Assembly (NCBI RefSeq): GCF_015645095.1
Contig: NZ_JADOTW010000020.1
Coordinates: forward strand, 22,409 to 86,408
Length of the DNA stretch: 64,000 nt
Source: Halomonas sp. 328
Lineage (GTDB): Bacteria; Pseudomonadota; Gammaproteobacteria; Pseudomonadales; Halomonadaceae
Reading direction: 5' to 3'
Positions 25,051 to 32,929 of this stretch are shown here, in pieces. The notes beneath the pieces were generated by a model that was not told the origin of the DNA, made no database searches, and saw only the letters and a list, made by a program, of their open reading frames with translations. Position 1 is the first letter of the stretch. Each line of letters begins with the position of its first letter. The translations under genes were made by a program, and so were the position numbers.

Positions 25051-25258
25051 GGCTCTCTCCGGCCGCTCGAGGCGGCACTCCGTGGTGGTTGTCCTTGTGC
25101 GAGCAGGCCCGGGCCAGGGAGGGCGCCGGGATCGCCGGCCGCCGAGTCCGGCAGGGGTGGCCGGATGGCAAGGGACTCGAGGAGCGGCGGGGTGCTACCG
25201 CTGACCACTCGGGGCCGGGTGGGCGCGAGTGGCGTCGCCTGACGGATCAAATTTGCAC

Positions 25259-25300
25259 TTTACGTAAACGTAAACTTGCAAAACCAAGCAAGCGCTTGGT
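25259..25300 (-). promoter_or_regulatory. Composite operator: LiuR-like plus TetR-type palindrome
   Basis: TTTACGTAAACGTAAA (25259-25274) and, eight bases on, the perfect palindrome ACCAAGCAAGCGCTTGGT outer arms (25283-25300), upstream of the permease gene. The same pair occurs at 23494-23526. The remaining part of the 25051-25391 gap shows no gene. Confidence 0.75.
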
Positions 25301-25391
25301 ACAACGCTAAGGCGAAAGGGGAAGGCTCGGCAAGGCGACCGGGACTAGACCATGGTCGAGCGGGCCGCCCGAACGGGCGGCAATGAAGCAT

Positions 25392-25970
25392 TCAGCGCGC
25401 AGGAGGAGTGATCATGGCGATCAGTTCGCGGGCCAGCTCTTCGGGGGTTCTCGACCCCTCGGGGTCGTACCAGCGCACCGTCCAGTTGAGGGCCCCCAGC
25501 ACGAAGCGCGAGACCAGGAACTTGTCGCCATGAATCAGGCCGGCCTCCAGGGCATCCCCCACCACCTCCTGCCACAATGCCTCATAGGCGTCGCGCAGGT
25601 GGCTGAGGTGGGCCCGGGACTCGGCGTCCAGGCGCCGCCATTCGTAGAGGGCCACCACATGGGCGTTGCGGTCGGTGAGCAGGGTCTCGAGGTGTGCCCG
25701 GGCCATGGCGTGAAGGCGCGCCTCCGGGGTGGACGCACAGGCCTCCAGGGCCTCCCGGGCGATGGCCAGGGCATTCTGGGTGCCCTCCTCGATCACCGCG
25801 CAGAGGATCTCCTGCTTGTCGCGGAAGTGATGGAAGAGGCTACCGGACTTGATGCCCATCTCCTGGGCCAGCATGCGCACCGTGGTGCGATCGAAGCCCT
25901 CCTGGACGAACAGCTGGGCCGCCAGGCGCGTCAGTTCCCGGCGGCGTGGAGAATCATTCACGACATTCAT
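25392..25970 (-). CDS. TetR/AcrR-family transcriptional regulator
   Basis: 192 residues. The N-terminal DNA-binding domain (residues 9-55) has the TetR pattern RRRELTRLAAQLFVQEGFD, TTVRMLAQEMGIKSGSLFHHF and RDKQEIL. The C-terminal helical domain would bind the effector, perhaps an acyl-CoA. ATG at 25970 is chosen because an ACCAAGCAAGCGCT operator lies eight bases upstream and extra upstream sequence would read through it. The same palindrome is found at the thiolase, permease and acyl-CoA synthetase promoters, so this protein likely represses them and itself. Confidence 0.9.
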   Translation of the reverse strand: MNVVNDSPRRRELTRLAAQLFVQEGFDRTTVRMLAQEMGIKSGSLFHHFRDKQEILCAVIEEGTQNALAIAREALEACASTPEARLHAMARAHLETLLTDRNAHVVALYEWRRLDAESRAHLSHLRDAYEALWQEVVGDALEAGLIHGDKFLVSRFVLGALNWTVRWYDPEGSRTPEELARELIAMITPPAR

Positions 25971-25978
25971 CCTGTTTA

Positions 25979-25996
25979 CACTAGCGCTTGCTTGGT
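25979..25996. promoter_or_regulatory. TetR-type operator between tetR and thiolase
   Basis: On the minus strand ACCAAGCAAGCGCTAGTG. It lies 8 bases upstream of the TetR start codon and 72 bases upstream of the thiolase start, so it can control both divergent genes. Confidence 0.75.
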
Positions 25997-26067
25997 TATG
26001 CTGACAGCAAACCATGGCCCCGCCCGAGGGTCAACGAGATAGCGCCCCATCATCAAGGAGAACCACC

Positions 26068-27246
26068 ATGAACGACGTCGTCATTCTTTCCGCGGCTCGT
26101 ACCCCCATGGGCGGCCTGCAGGGCAGCCTGTCGAGCCTCACCGCCCCGCAGTTGGCCGCGGTGGCGACCCGGGCCGCCATCGAGCGGGCCGGCATCGCGG
26201 CAAGCGCGATCGACGAGGGGATCTTCGGCTGCGTGCTGCCCGCCGGGGTCAAGCAGGGGCCGGCCCGCCAGGCGATGCGCCAGGCCGGCATCCCCGATGG
26301 GGTCGGTGCCACCACCATCAACAAGCTGTGCGGCTCCGGCATGAAGGCCACCATGCTGGCCCATGACCTGATCCGCGCCGGTTCCGGCGAGGTGCTGCTG
26401 GCCGGCGGCATGGAGTCCATGTCCAATGCCCCCCACCTGCTGACCAAGGCGCGCAGTGGCTACCGCCTGGGGCATGGCGAGCTCAAGGACCATATGTTCC
26501 TGGATGGCCTGGAGGATGCCGAGACCGGCAAGCTGATGGGCGGCTTCGCCCAGGAAATCGCTACCCAGCGGGGCTATAGCCGCGAGCGCATGGACGACTT
26601 CGCCATCGCCTCCCTGGAGCGTGCCATGGCTGCCCAGGAGGCGGGCCACCTGGAGGCCGAGATGGCCCCGGTGACGGTCACCAGTCGCCAGGGCGAGACC
26701 CGGGTCGCCCACGACGAGCAACCCTTCCAGGCCAAGATCGACAAGATCCGCGGCCTGCGCCCGGCCTTCGCCAAGGACGGCACCATCACCGCCGCCAATG
26801 CCAGCTCCATCTCCGACGGCGCCTCGGCGCTGATCCTGGCCAGCCAGGCCGCCGCAGAGCGCCATGGGGCCACGCCCCTGGCGCGAATCCTCGGCCACAG
26901 CACCCACTCTCAGCACCCCAGCGAGTTCACCATCGCCCCGGTGGGCGCCATCGACAAGCTGCTCAAAAAGCTCGGCTGGGGCGTGGGTGACGTCGACCTC
27001 TTCGAGATTAACGAGGCCTTCGCGGTGGTGACCCTGCTGGCCATGGACGGGCTCGACATTCCCCACGACAAGGTGAATGTCTTCGGCGGCGCCTGCGCCC
27101 AGGGCCACCCCATCGGCTCCACCGGCTCGCGGATCATCGCCACCCTGGTGCACGCCCTGCGCACCACCGGCGGCAAGCGTGGCATCGCCAGCCTGTGCAT
27201 CGGTGGCGGCGAGGCCACCGCCATCGCCGTGGAACTGATGGATTGA
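26068..27246 (+). CDS. Acetyl-CoA C-acyltransferase (thiolase)
   Basis: 392 residues of the thiolase family that cleaves 3-ketoacyl-CoA or condenses two acetyl-CoA. The nucleophilic Cys is in INKLCGSGMKA (about residue 88), NEAFAV carries the conserved Asn/Glu, GGACAQGHPIGSTGSRI contains the His, and GIASLCIGGG the second Cys. AAGGAG precedes the ATG at 26068. It is divergent from tetR and shares its operator. The 3' end is repeated twice downstream (27180-27393). Confidence 0.92.
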   Translation: MNDVVILSAARTPMGGLQGSLSSLTAPQLAAVATRAAIERAGIAASAIDEGIFGCVLPAGVKQGPARQAMRQAGIPDGVGATTINKLCGSGMKATMLAHDLIRAGSGEVLLAGGMESMSNAPHLLTKARSGYRLGHGELKDHMFLDGLEDAETGKLMGGFAQEIATQRGYSRERMDDFAIASLERAMAAQEAGHLEAEMAPVTVTSRQGETRVAHDEQPFQAKIDKIRGLRPAFAKDGTITAANASSISDGASALILASQAAAERHGATPLARILGHSTHSQHPSEFTIAPVGAIDKLLKKLGWGVGDVDLFEINEAFAVVTLLAMDGLDIPHDKVNVFGGACAQGHPIGSTGSRIIATLVHALRTTGGKRGIASLCIGGGEATAIAVELMD

Positions 27247-27393
27247 AGAAAGCAGACCGGCGGATCGCCAGCCTTGTCCTGTTCCACCCCAGCGGCGGCG
27301 AGGCCACCGCCATCGCCGTGGAACTGATGGATTGAAGGGAGGCAACCCAGCGGCGGCGCAGCCATCACGATGGCGGTCGAGCTCATCGACTGA
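27180..27393 (+). repeat. Tandem remnants of a thiolase 3' end
   Basis: The last codons and stop of the thiolase, GAGGCCACCGCCATCGCCGT and following ATGGATTGA, recur exactly at 27299-27334 after a partly matching 5' part (GGATCGCCAGCCT at 27262-27274). A third, divergent tail at 27350-27393 would encode GGAAITMAVELID followed by a stop. The second and third copies have no reading frame of their own. This looks like recombination debris from thiolase paralogues. Confidence 0.8.
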
Positions 27394-27446
27394 TGGGGGC
27401 TTCCCCCATCGAGACCCCGTCGGGCGGCCTGTAGGCCGCCCGACGG
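27392..27446 (+). terminator. Hairpins downstream of thiolase
   Basis: GATGGGGG-CTT-CCCCCATC at about 27392-27410 is followed by CCGTCGGGCGGCC-TGTA-GGCCGCCCGACGG at 27417-27446, a perfect 13-base stem. No T-tract follows, so it is probably a factor-independent pause or weak terminator. The rest of the gap to 27644 holds no gene I can support. Confidence 0.6.
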
Positions 27447-27644
27447 CATTCGGGGCAGGCCGAGGAAAGCGCCTGCCCCATTGGGGTAGCAAGCAATAGG
27501 TATCGCCCCTACAGGACCAAGGGTGCCATCACGGCAAACCTCGCGTCGTCACAAGAGCGCATCGCACCGGCGATGCTATCCGCCGAATGCCCGGAAAAGC
27601 CTGCTAGGGTAGACGGATCCCCCACCGCATTAGGAACCATCATT

Positions 27645-28322
27645 ATGCCCCATTACCTGGTCTTTCTCGGCTCGGCCCGGGAGAGCACACCGCCGGCCCC
27701 CGCCCGACTCGGCTTGCGGGTGGCTCGCGCTTGCGTCCGGTTACTGGAGGCCAATGGCGCCAGCGTGGAGCTGATCGATCCGCTGGACCTCGAGCTCGGC
27801 GCCGTCTTCAAGCCGCACTTCGCCTATGCGAGATCGAAGGTGCCCGCGCCCCTGGAGGCCCTGGCCGGGAAGATCGCGGCCGCCGATGGCTACGTGATGG
27901 TCAGCCCCGAGTACAACCACGCCATGAGCCCGGCGCTCTCGCACCTGCTCAACCACTTCGGCAGCTCGCTATTCGCCTTCAAGCCCAGCGCCATCGTCAC
28001 CTATTCGGCGGGCCAGTGGGGGGGCGCCCGGGCGGCGGTGTCCATGCGCAGCTTCCTCGCGGAGCTCGGCTGCCTGCCGGTCTCGGCGATGATTCATGTC
28101 CCCAAGGCCCAGGAAGCGTTAGATGACGATGGCCGCTTTCGCGAGGCCCCGGATCGCTGGGCCGGCTACTTCGGACGCACCCTCGGCCAGCTCGACTGGT
28201 GGGCCGAGGCCGCCGCCACCCATCGCCTGAGGCAGGATCCCCGCGAGGTCTCGCCGGCTTTCCTGCGCGCCCCGGATCAGCGCAACGCGCCGGCCGCCGG
28301 GGAAGCCCGGGAGCAGGAGTGA
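27645..28322 (+). CDS. NADPH-dependent FMN reductase family protein
   Basis: 225 residues. The flavodoxin-like fold is shown by YLVFLGSARESTP at the start and VMVSPEYNHAMSPALSHLLNHF, the FMN-binding SPEYN region, in the middle. The C-terminal part beyond residue 185 is longer and less conserved. It probably reduces FMN or a quinone-type substrate with NADPH; the substrate is unknown. ATG at 27645 follows a weak ribosome binding site. It converges with fetB. Confidence 0.82.
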   Translation: MPHYLVFLGSARESTPPAPARLGLRVARACVRLLEANGASVELIDPLDLELGAVFKPHFAYARSKVPAPLEALAGKIAAADGYVMVSPEYNHAMSPALSHLLNHFGSSLFAFKPSAIVTYSAGQWGGARAAVSMRSFLAELGCLPVSAMIHVPKAQEALDDDGRFREAPDRWAGYFGRTLGQLDWWAEAAATHRLRQDPREVSPAFLRAPDQRNAPAAGEAREQE

Positions 28323-28419
28323 CTTCCCAACCATTCGTTCGGGGGTCGGGCAGGCATGGGCGACATCTTTCGATGGCCACGCCAGTCCAGGGGGCCGATC
28401 ACCATCATGAGGGTGAACC

Positions 28420-28450
28420 GGCGCCCGCCATCAGGCGGGCGCCCTTATTT
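28420..28450. terminator. Bidirectional terminator hairpin
   Basis: GGCGCCCGCC-ATCA-GGCGGGCGCC (28420-28443), then CTTATTT on the plus strand. It lies between the convergent FMN reductase and fetB genes, touching the fetB stop codon. Confidence 0.65.
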
Positions 28451-29248
28451 CCGCGGCGGCGCCAGGCGGTCCAGGCGCAGCCGCTCCCGGGAGTCGAACA
28501 GCCGCCGGCTGCCCGCCGCCACCGCCGCCAGGGCGCCGAAGCCGGTGCCCAGGGCGATGGCGAACATGATCAGGATCTGGTACTTCACCGCCAGTCCCGG
28601 TGCCGTGCCGGCCAGGATCTGCCCGGTCATCATCCCCGGCAGGCTGACCAGCCCCGCCGCCGCCATGCCGTTGATGGTGGGCATCAGGCCACTGCGCATG
28701 GCCTCGCGGCGAATATCGCCGATCGCCTCCTGCCAGGGCTGACCCAGCATCAGGCGATTCTCGATCACGCCCCGCTGGCGCCAGGCGCTCTCGGTGAGCC
28801 GGTCCAGGGCCAGGGCGACCCCGGTCATGGTATTGCCCAGCAGCATGCCCAGTAGTGGAATGGCGTACTGGGGCCGGTACCAGGGGTCGGGGCCGATGAT
28901 CACCGTCAAGGTCAGGACGGTCACGGCGAAGGAAGAGAGGAACATCGCCAGGGTGCCGATGCCGAAGGCCCAGCCGCCGCGCAGCCGGCGCTGCTGGCGG
29001 GCCATCACTTCGCGCCCGGCGATCAGCAGCATGGCCAGGGCCATCAGGGCGACCCACAGCAGGCGCTCGGCGGCGAACAGCGCCTCCAGCACCAGGCCGA
29101 TCAGCGCCAGCTGCACCACGGTGCGGGTGGCGGCGATCAGCAGACTGCGCCCGACCCCCAGGCGCATGGCCGCCGTGCAACCGGCCAGTGCCACCACCAT
29201 GACGGCGGCCAGGGCCAGTTGCCACCAGCTCAGGGCGATCACGTCCAT
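28445..29248 (-). CDS. fetB: ABC transporter permease, FetB/UPF0014 family
   Basis: 267 residues with several membrane segments of the YbbM/FetB family. Markers are RTVVQLALIGLVLEALF, IGPDPWYRPQYAIPLLGMLLGN and LPTINGMAAAGLVSLPGMMTGQ, NTMTGVALALDRL. In E. coli FetAB is an iron export system linked to oxidative stress; here the role is inferred from family. The ATG at 29248 overlaps fetA by 10 bases. The gene pair is divergent from acr3. Confidence 0.88.
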   Translation of the reverse strand: MDVIALSWWQLALAAVMVVALAGCTAAMRLGVGRSLLIAATRTVVQLALIGLVLEALFAAERLLWVALMALAMLLIAGREVMARQQRRLRGGWAFGIGTLAMFLSSFAVTVLTLTVIIGPDPWYRPQYAIPLLGMLLGNTMTGVALALDRLTESAWRQRGVIENRLMLGQPWQEAIGDIRREAMRSGLMPTINGMAAAGLVSLPGMMTGQILAGTAPGLAVKYQILIMFAIALGTGFGALAAVAAGSRRLFDSRERLRLDRLAPPRK

Positions 29249-29874
29249 GGGCGGGGCTCCCTCTCGACCAGCCGCTGGCCCTCGATCTGCCAGTGGCGAT
29301 GCGCTACCCGGCGAATCTGTTCCCGGTCGTGAGCCACCCAGAGGGTCGGCCAGCCCCGTTGCCGCAGGCGCTCGCTCAACCAGGCCTCTACCGCCCGGGT
29401 CGTGGCCTCGTCCAGGTTGGCGGTGGGTTCGTCCAGCAGCAACGCCCCGGGCTCGCCAGGGTGTTGATCCAATACCGTGATGGCACGCAGCAGCGCCAGG
29501 CGCTGCTTCTCCCCCGAGGAGAGCCGGGCCACCTCCCACTCCAACACCCCGGCCGTGAAGCCCAGGGCGGCGAGGTCCGCCTCGGCGGGCGGCGTCACCA
29601 GGTGCTCGCCGACCCACTCCGCCCACCAGTGACTCTCGGCGGGTACCAGCATCACCCGGGCCCGCCATTGGTGGGCCGGTAGCGACGCGCATGGTGTCTC
29701 CCCCAGCCAGGCCTCGCCCTTATGGGGCTCCAGGTCGGCGATGGCCCGCAGCAGCCGGCTCTTGCCGCTGCCGCTGGCCCCGGAGAGGCAGACGACCTCG
29801 CCGGGAACCAGGGTCAGACCCACGCCCCGCAGGGCGCCAATGCTCAGGGCCTCGAGTCTCAGGGCCGCGCCCAT
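29239..29874 (-). CDS. fetA: ABC transporter ATP-binding protein, FetA family
   Basis: 211-residue ATPase partner of FetB. Walker A is SGASGSGKSRLLRA (residues about 31-44), the signature is LSSGEKQRLALLRA, and Walker B is LLLDEPTANLD. The ATG at 29874 has GGGAGGTGAT just upstream. It is short for an ABC ATPase but matches the FetA type. Confidence 0.88.
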   Translation of the reverse strand: MGAALRLEALSIGALRGVGLTLVPGEVVCLSGASGSGKSRLLRAIADLEPHKGEAWLGETPCASLPAHQWRARVMLVPAESHWWAEWVGEHLVTPPAEADLAALGFTAGVLEWEVARLSSGEKQRLALLRAITVLDQHPGEPGALLLDEPTANLDEATTRAVEAWLSERLRQRGWPTLWVAHDREQIRRVAHRHWQIEGQRLVEREPRPWT

Positions 29875-29954
29875 ATCACCTCCCTCTCATCCATGATGGC
29901 CACTCATCCTACCCCGGCTCGCGAGCCGGCGCTGCCACGGCCGGGCCCCAACGG

Positions 29955-29982
29955 TTTACATATGTGCTTATGCGTATATCAT
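29955..29982 (+). promoter_or_regulatory. Putative ArsR operator upstream of acr3
   Basis: TTTACATATGTGCTTATGCG then TATATCAT. Its reverse strand contains TAAGCACATATGTAAA, which resembles TTAGCATATGTATA at the gapdh promoter. Both lie at ars gene starts. Assignment to ArsR is by position and similarity only. Confidence 0.55.
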
Positions 29983-30025
29983 CAAGCGAAACGCCCTCGA
30001 TCCACGCCTTGCTGCGGAGCCTCCC

Positions 30026-31099
30026 ATGCCCCCATCCACGAGTTCTCACGCCCCCAGTACCGCCGAAGGCATGGGGCGATTCGAGCGCTTCCTCTCGGTC
30101 TGGGTGGCCCTGGCCATCGTCGCCGGGGTACTGCTCGGCCAGTTCGCCCCGGCGGTACCCGAGACCCTGTCGCGCTTCGAGGTCGCCCAGGTCTCGATCC
30201 CGGTGGCGGTGCTGATCTGGGCGATGATCTTTCCGATGATGGCACAGATCGACTTTGCCGCCGTACTCGGCGTGCGCCGCCAACCCAAGGGGCTGGTCAT
30301 CACCACCACGGTGAACTGGCTGATCAAGCCCTTCAGCATGTTCGCCATCGCCTGGTTCTTCCTGATGGTGGTGTTCCGCCCCTTCATTCCCGAGGAGCTC
30401 GCCAGCCAGTACCTGGCCGGCGCCATCCTGCTGGGGGCCGCCCCCTGCACCGCCATGGTCTTCGTGTGGAGCACCCTGACCCGGGGCGATGCCGCCTACA
30501 CCCTGGTGCAGGTGTCCCTCAACGACCTGATCATGCTGTTCGCCTTCGCCCCCATCGTGGTGCTACTGCTCGGTATCTCCAATATTCAGGTGCCCTGGGA
30601 TACCGTGGTGCTATCGGTGGTGCTGTATATCGTGATACCGCTGACCGCCGGCGTCCTGACCCGGCGCATCCTGGTCAGGCGCCACGGCAGCGAGTGGTAT
30701 GACAACGTCTTTATGAAGCATATTGGCCCGGTGACACCGATTGGGCTGATCATCACCCTGGTGCTGCTGTTCGCCTTCCAGGGCGAGGTCATCCTCGCCA
30801 ACCCGCTGCATATCGTGCTGATCGCCATCCCGCTGATTCTCCAGACCTTCCTGATCTTCTTTATCGCCTACGGCTGGGCCAAGGCCTGGAAGGTGCCCCA
30901 CAACGTGGCCGCCCCGGGGGCGATGATCGGTGCCAGCAACTTCTTCGAGCTGGCCGTGGCCGCCGCCATCGCCCTGTTTGGCCTGCAGTCCGGGGCGGCG
31001 CTGGCCACGGTGGTGGGGGTGCTGGTGGAGGTGCCGCTGATGCTGGCCCTGGTGCGCATCGCCAACCAGACCCGGCAGCACTTCCCCAGTGCCGCCTGA
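30026..31099 (+). CDS. acr3: ACR3-family arsenite efflux permease
   Basis: Inner-membrane As(III) exporter, 357 residues with about ten helices. The family cysteine is in GAAPCTAMVFVWS (about residue 136), and ALFGLQSGAALATVVGVLVEVP near the C-terminus is typical. GGAG lies six bases before the ATG. It faces convergently the gapdh-arsJ-arsR unit on the other strand. An arsenite operator-like site lies 45 bases upstream. Confidence 0.93.
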   Translation: MPPSTSSHAPSTAEGMGRFERFLSVWVALAIVAGVLLGQFAPAVPETLSRFEVAQVSIPVAVLIWAMIFPMMAQIDFAAVLGVRRQPKGLVITTTVNWLIKPFSMFAIAWFFLMVVFRPFIPEELASQYLAGAILLGAAPCTAMVFVWSTLTRGDAAYTLVQVSLNDLIMLFAFAPIVVLLLGISNIQVPWDTVVLSVVLYIVIPLTAGVLTRRILVRRHGSEWYDNVFMKHIGPVTPIGLIITLVLLFAFQGEVILANPLHIVLIAIPLILQTFLIFFIAYGWAKAWKVPHNVAAPGAMIGASNFFELAVAAAIALFGLQSGAALATVVGVLVEVPLMLALVRIANQTRQHFPSAA

Positions 31100-31100
31100 T

Positions 31101-31140
31101 CCGGCCCTCGGTCGAGACCGGTGTTAACACCGCGCCGAGG
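31101..31140. terminator. Convergent terminator-like hairpin
   Basis: CGGTGTTAACACCG (31119-31132) is a perfect palindrome nested in further pairing (CCTCGG / CCGAGG). It lies between the stops of acr3 and arsR. No strong T-tract. Confidence 0.5.
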
Positions 31141-31156
31141 CAGGGCCTGCCGGGTA

Positions 31157-31501
31157 TCAACAGAGCGCCGAACGCCGCTCCGGGCGGTTGCCCATGCAGC
31201 CGAGCCGGGCCTGGAGGGCCGAGAGGCGCGGCCCCTCCCCCGCCTCGGCGGCCTCCAGTACCTGGTGAGCCCAGTCGGGTAGGGTCGCGGCCAGGCGATA
31301 GTAGACCCACTGGCCGTCGCGGCGGTCGCTGAGCAGCTCGCAGGCGCGCAGCTGGGCCAGGTGGCGGGAGACCTTGGGCTGGGAAGCCTCCAGGGCATGG
31401 GTCAGCTCGCAGACGCAGAGCTCCCCCTCCCGGTGGATCAACAGCACCAGCAACAAGCGCGTCTCGTCCCCCAGGCACTTAAACAGACGAATGGCTTCCA
31501 G
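31157..31501 (-). CDS. arsR: ArsR-family arsenic-responsive regulator
   Basis: Metal-sensing winged-helix repressor. Read from a CTG at 31501 the protein is 114 residues, beginning (M)EAIRLFKCLGDETRLLLVLL, which matches the usual ArsR N-terminus. The only alternative in-frame start, a TTG at 31456, would delete it. AAGGAGGTGATTT lies directly before the CTG. The sensor cysteines are in GELCVCELT, and the recognition helix is SQPKVSRHLAQLR. It is the third gene after gapdh and arsJ. The start region is triplicated in tandem, which is unusual. Confidence 0.85.
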   Translation of the reverse strand: MEAIRLFKCLGDETRLLLVLLIHREGELCVCELTHALEASQPKVSRHLAQLRACELLSDRRDGQWVYYRLAATLPDWAHQVLEAAEAGEGPRLSALQARLGCMGNRPERRSALC

Positions 31502-31707
31502 AAATCACCTCCTTCGAGGGCATCGGGCTCAGGCGGCCCGACATGGCAGGGCCCCCCAGGCACTTAAACAGACGAATGGCTTCCAGGAATCGCCTCCTTC
31601 GAGGGCATCGGGCTCAGGCGGCCCGACATGGCAGGGCCCCCCAGGCACTTAAACAGACGAATGGCTTCCAGAAATCACCTCCTTCGAGGGCATCGGGCTC
31701 AGGCAGG
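31470..31707 (-). repeat. 85-bp tandem repeat, about 2.8 copies, arsR start region
   Basis: The segment CAGGCACTTAAACAGACGAA begins copies at 31472, 31557 and 31642, a strict 85-base period. Copies differ at a few bases (for example GAAATCACC versus GGAATCGCC). Each copy has an AAGGAGG site and a CTG start like that of arsR, so copies two and three make short upstream reading frames that end after the arsR start. The repeat overlaps the last codons of arsJ at its left copy. Confidence 0.95.
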
Positions 31708-32916
31708 CTGACGGGGCAGCCCCAGGGCCAGCAGGGCACTGGCCGCCACCAGGGCCGCGGCCACCCACAGGCAGGCGCTGAGCCCGTACTGCATATAGAG
31801 CCAGCCCGACAGCAGGGTACCGATCAGCCGCCCCATGGCGTTGGCCATGTAGTAGAAGCCCACGTCCATGGAGACCCCGTCGGCCCGGGCATAGTGGACG
31901 ATCAGGTAGCTGTGCCAGCTGGAATTGATGGCGAAGAGCACGCCGAAAGCCAGCAAGCCTAGCACCAGCCAGGAGACCGCTTCCAGCGGCAAGAGCGCCA
32001 GCCCCACCCCGAGCAGGGCCAGCGCCGCCGCCCAGCCGGCGGTGAGGCGGCGCGCCTCGCCATGAATCAGCCGGGTCAGCCGCGGCGCCTGGGTCTGGAC
32101 GCCGCCATAGCCGATCACCCAGATCGCCAGCAGGCCGCCCACCGTCCAGTGGCTCCAGCCGTGCTGTTCATGGAGGAAGACCGGCAACGCCACCACGAAC
32201 CAGACGTCCCGGGAGGCGAACAGGCAGAGCCGCGCCGCCGAGAGCACGTTCACCGCCCGCGACTTGGAGAACACCTCGCTGAACCTGGGCTTGCGCTTGA
32301 GCCGCCCCAGGTCGGCCTTGAGCCGCCACAGCGACAGCCCCAGCACGGCCACGAGCATCAGCGCCATGGCCAGCACCGCGCCCTGGAAACCGATCAGCGT
32401 CAGCAGGGCCCCGCCGAGGAAGAAGCCGGCCCCCTTGAGGGCGTTCTTGGAACCGGTGAGGATCGCCACCCAGCGGTAGAGGGCGCTGCCGGCATTGGCG
32501 CTGTCCTGGGGCACCAGCACCTTGACCGCGCTCTTGGCGCTCATCTTGTTGAGGTCCTTGGCGATCCCCGAGAGCGCCTGGGCGGCCATCACCCACACCA
32601 CGGTGAGCAGCTCCGCCGGCACCAGCAGCATGGCGAGCGCGACGATCTGCAAACCGAGGCCGACGTTCATGGTGCGGTTGAGCCCGAGGCGCGCCCCCAG
32701 CCAGCCCCCCACCAGGTTGGTGACTACCCCGAAGGCCTCGTAGAAGAGGAACAGCAGGGCCACCTCCAGCGGCGAGTAGCCGAGCTGGCTGAAGTAGAGC
32801 ACCACCAGCATGCGCAGGGCGCCGTCGGTGAGGGTAAAGGCCCAGTAGTTGCCGGTGATCAGCAGGTACTGGCGCACCTCGAAGGGCAGCGCCCGCAGCC
32901 GGGCGCCCAGGGACAT
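31699..32916 (-). CDS. arsJ: Organoarsenical efflux MFS transporter
   Basis: 405 residues, 12 hydrophobic segments, MFS fold. Adjacent to the arsenic-type GAPDH, this matches ArsJ, which in characterised systems exports 1-arseno-3-phosphoglycerate made by that GAPDH from arsenate. ATG at 32916 follows GGGGGAGGGGC; an earlier GTG at 32937 would put 7 extra residues on the protein. It stops 198 bases before the arsR start, in the triplicated region. Confidence 0.9.
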   Translation of the reverse strand: MSLGARLRALPFEVRQYLLITGNYWAFTLTDGALRMLVVLYFSQLGYSPLEVALLFLFYEAFGVVTNLVGGWLGARLGLNRTMNVGLGLQIVALAMLLVPAELLTVVWVMAAQALSGIAKDLNKMSAKSAVKVLVPQDSANAGSALYRWVAILTGSKNALKGAGFFLGGALLTLIGFQGAVLAMALMLVAVLGLSLWRLKADLGRLKRKPRFSEVFSKSRAVNVLSAARLCLFASRDVWFVVALPVFLHEQHGWSHWTVGGLLAIWVIGYGGVQTQAPRLTRLIHGEARRLTAGWAAALALLGVGLALLPLEAVSWLVLGLLAFGVLFAINSSWHSYLIVHYARADGVSMDVGFYYMANAMGRLIGTLLSGWLYMQYGLSACLWVAAALVAASALLALGLPRQPA

Positions 32917-32929
32917 GCCCCCTCCCCCA

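Noticed and set aside
31470..31707. CRISPR array at the triple repeat
   Set aside because: The units are adjacent, 85 bases long and have no unique spacers; no cas genes are near.
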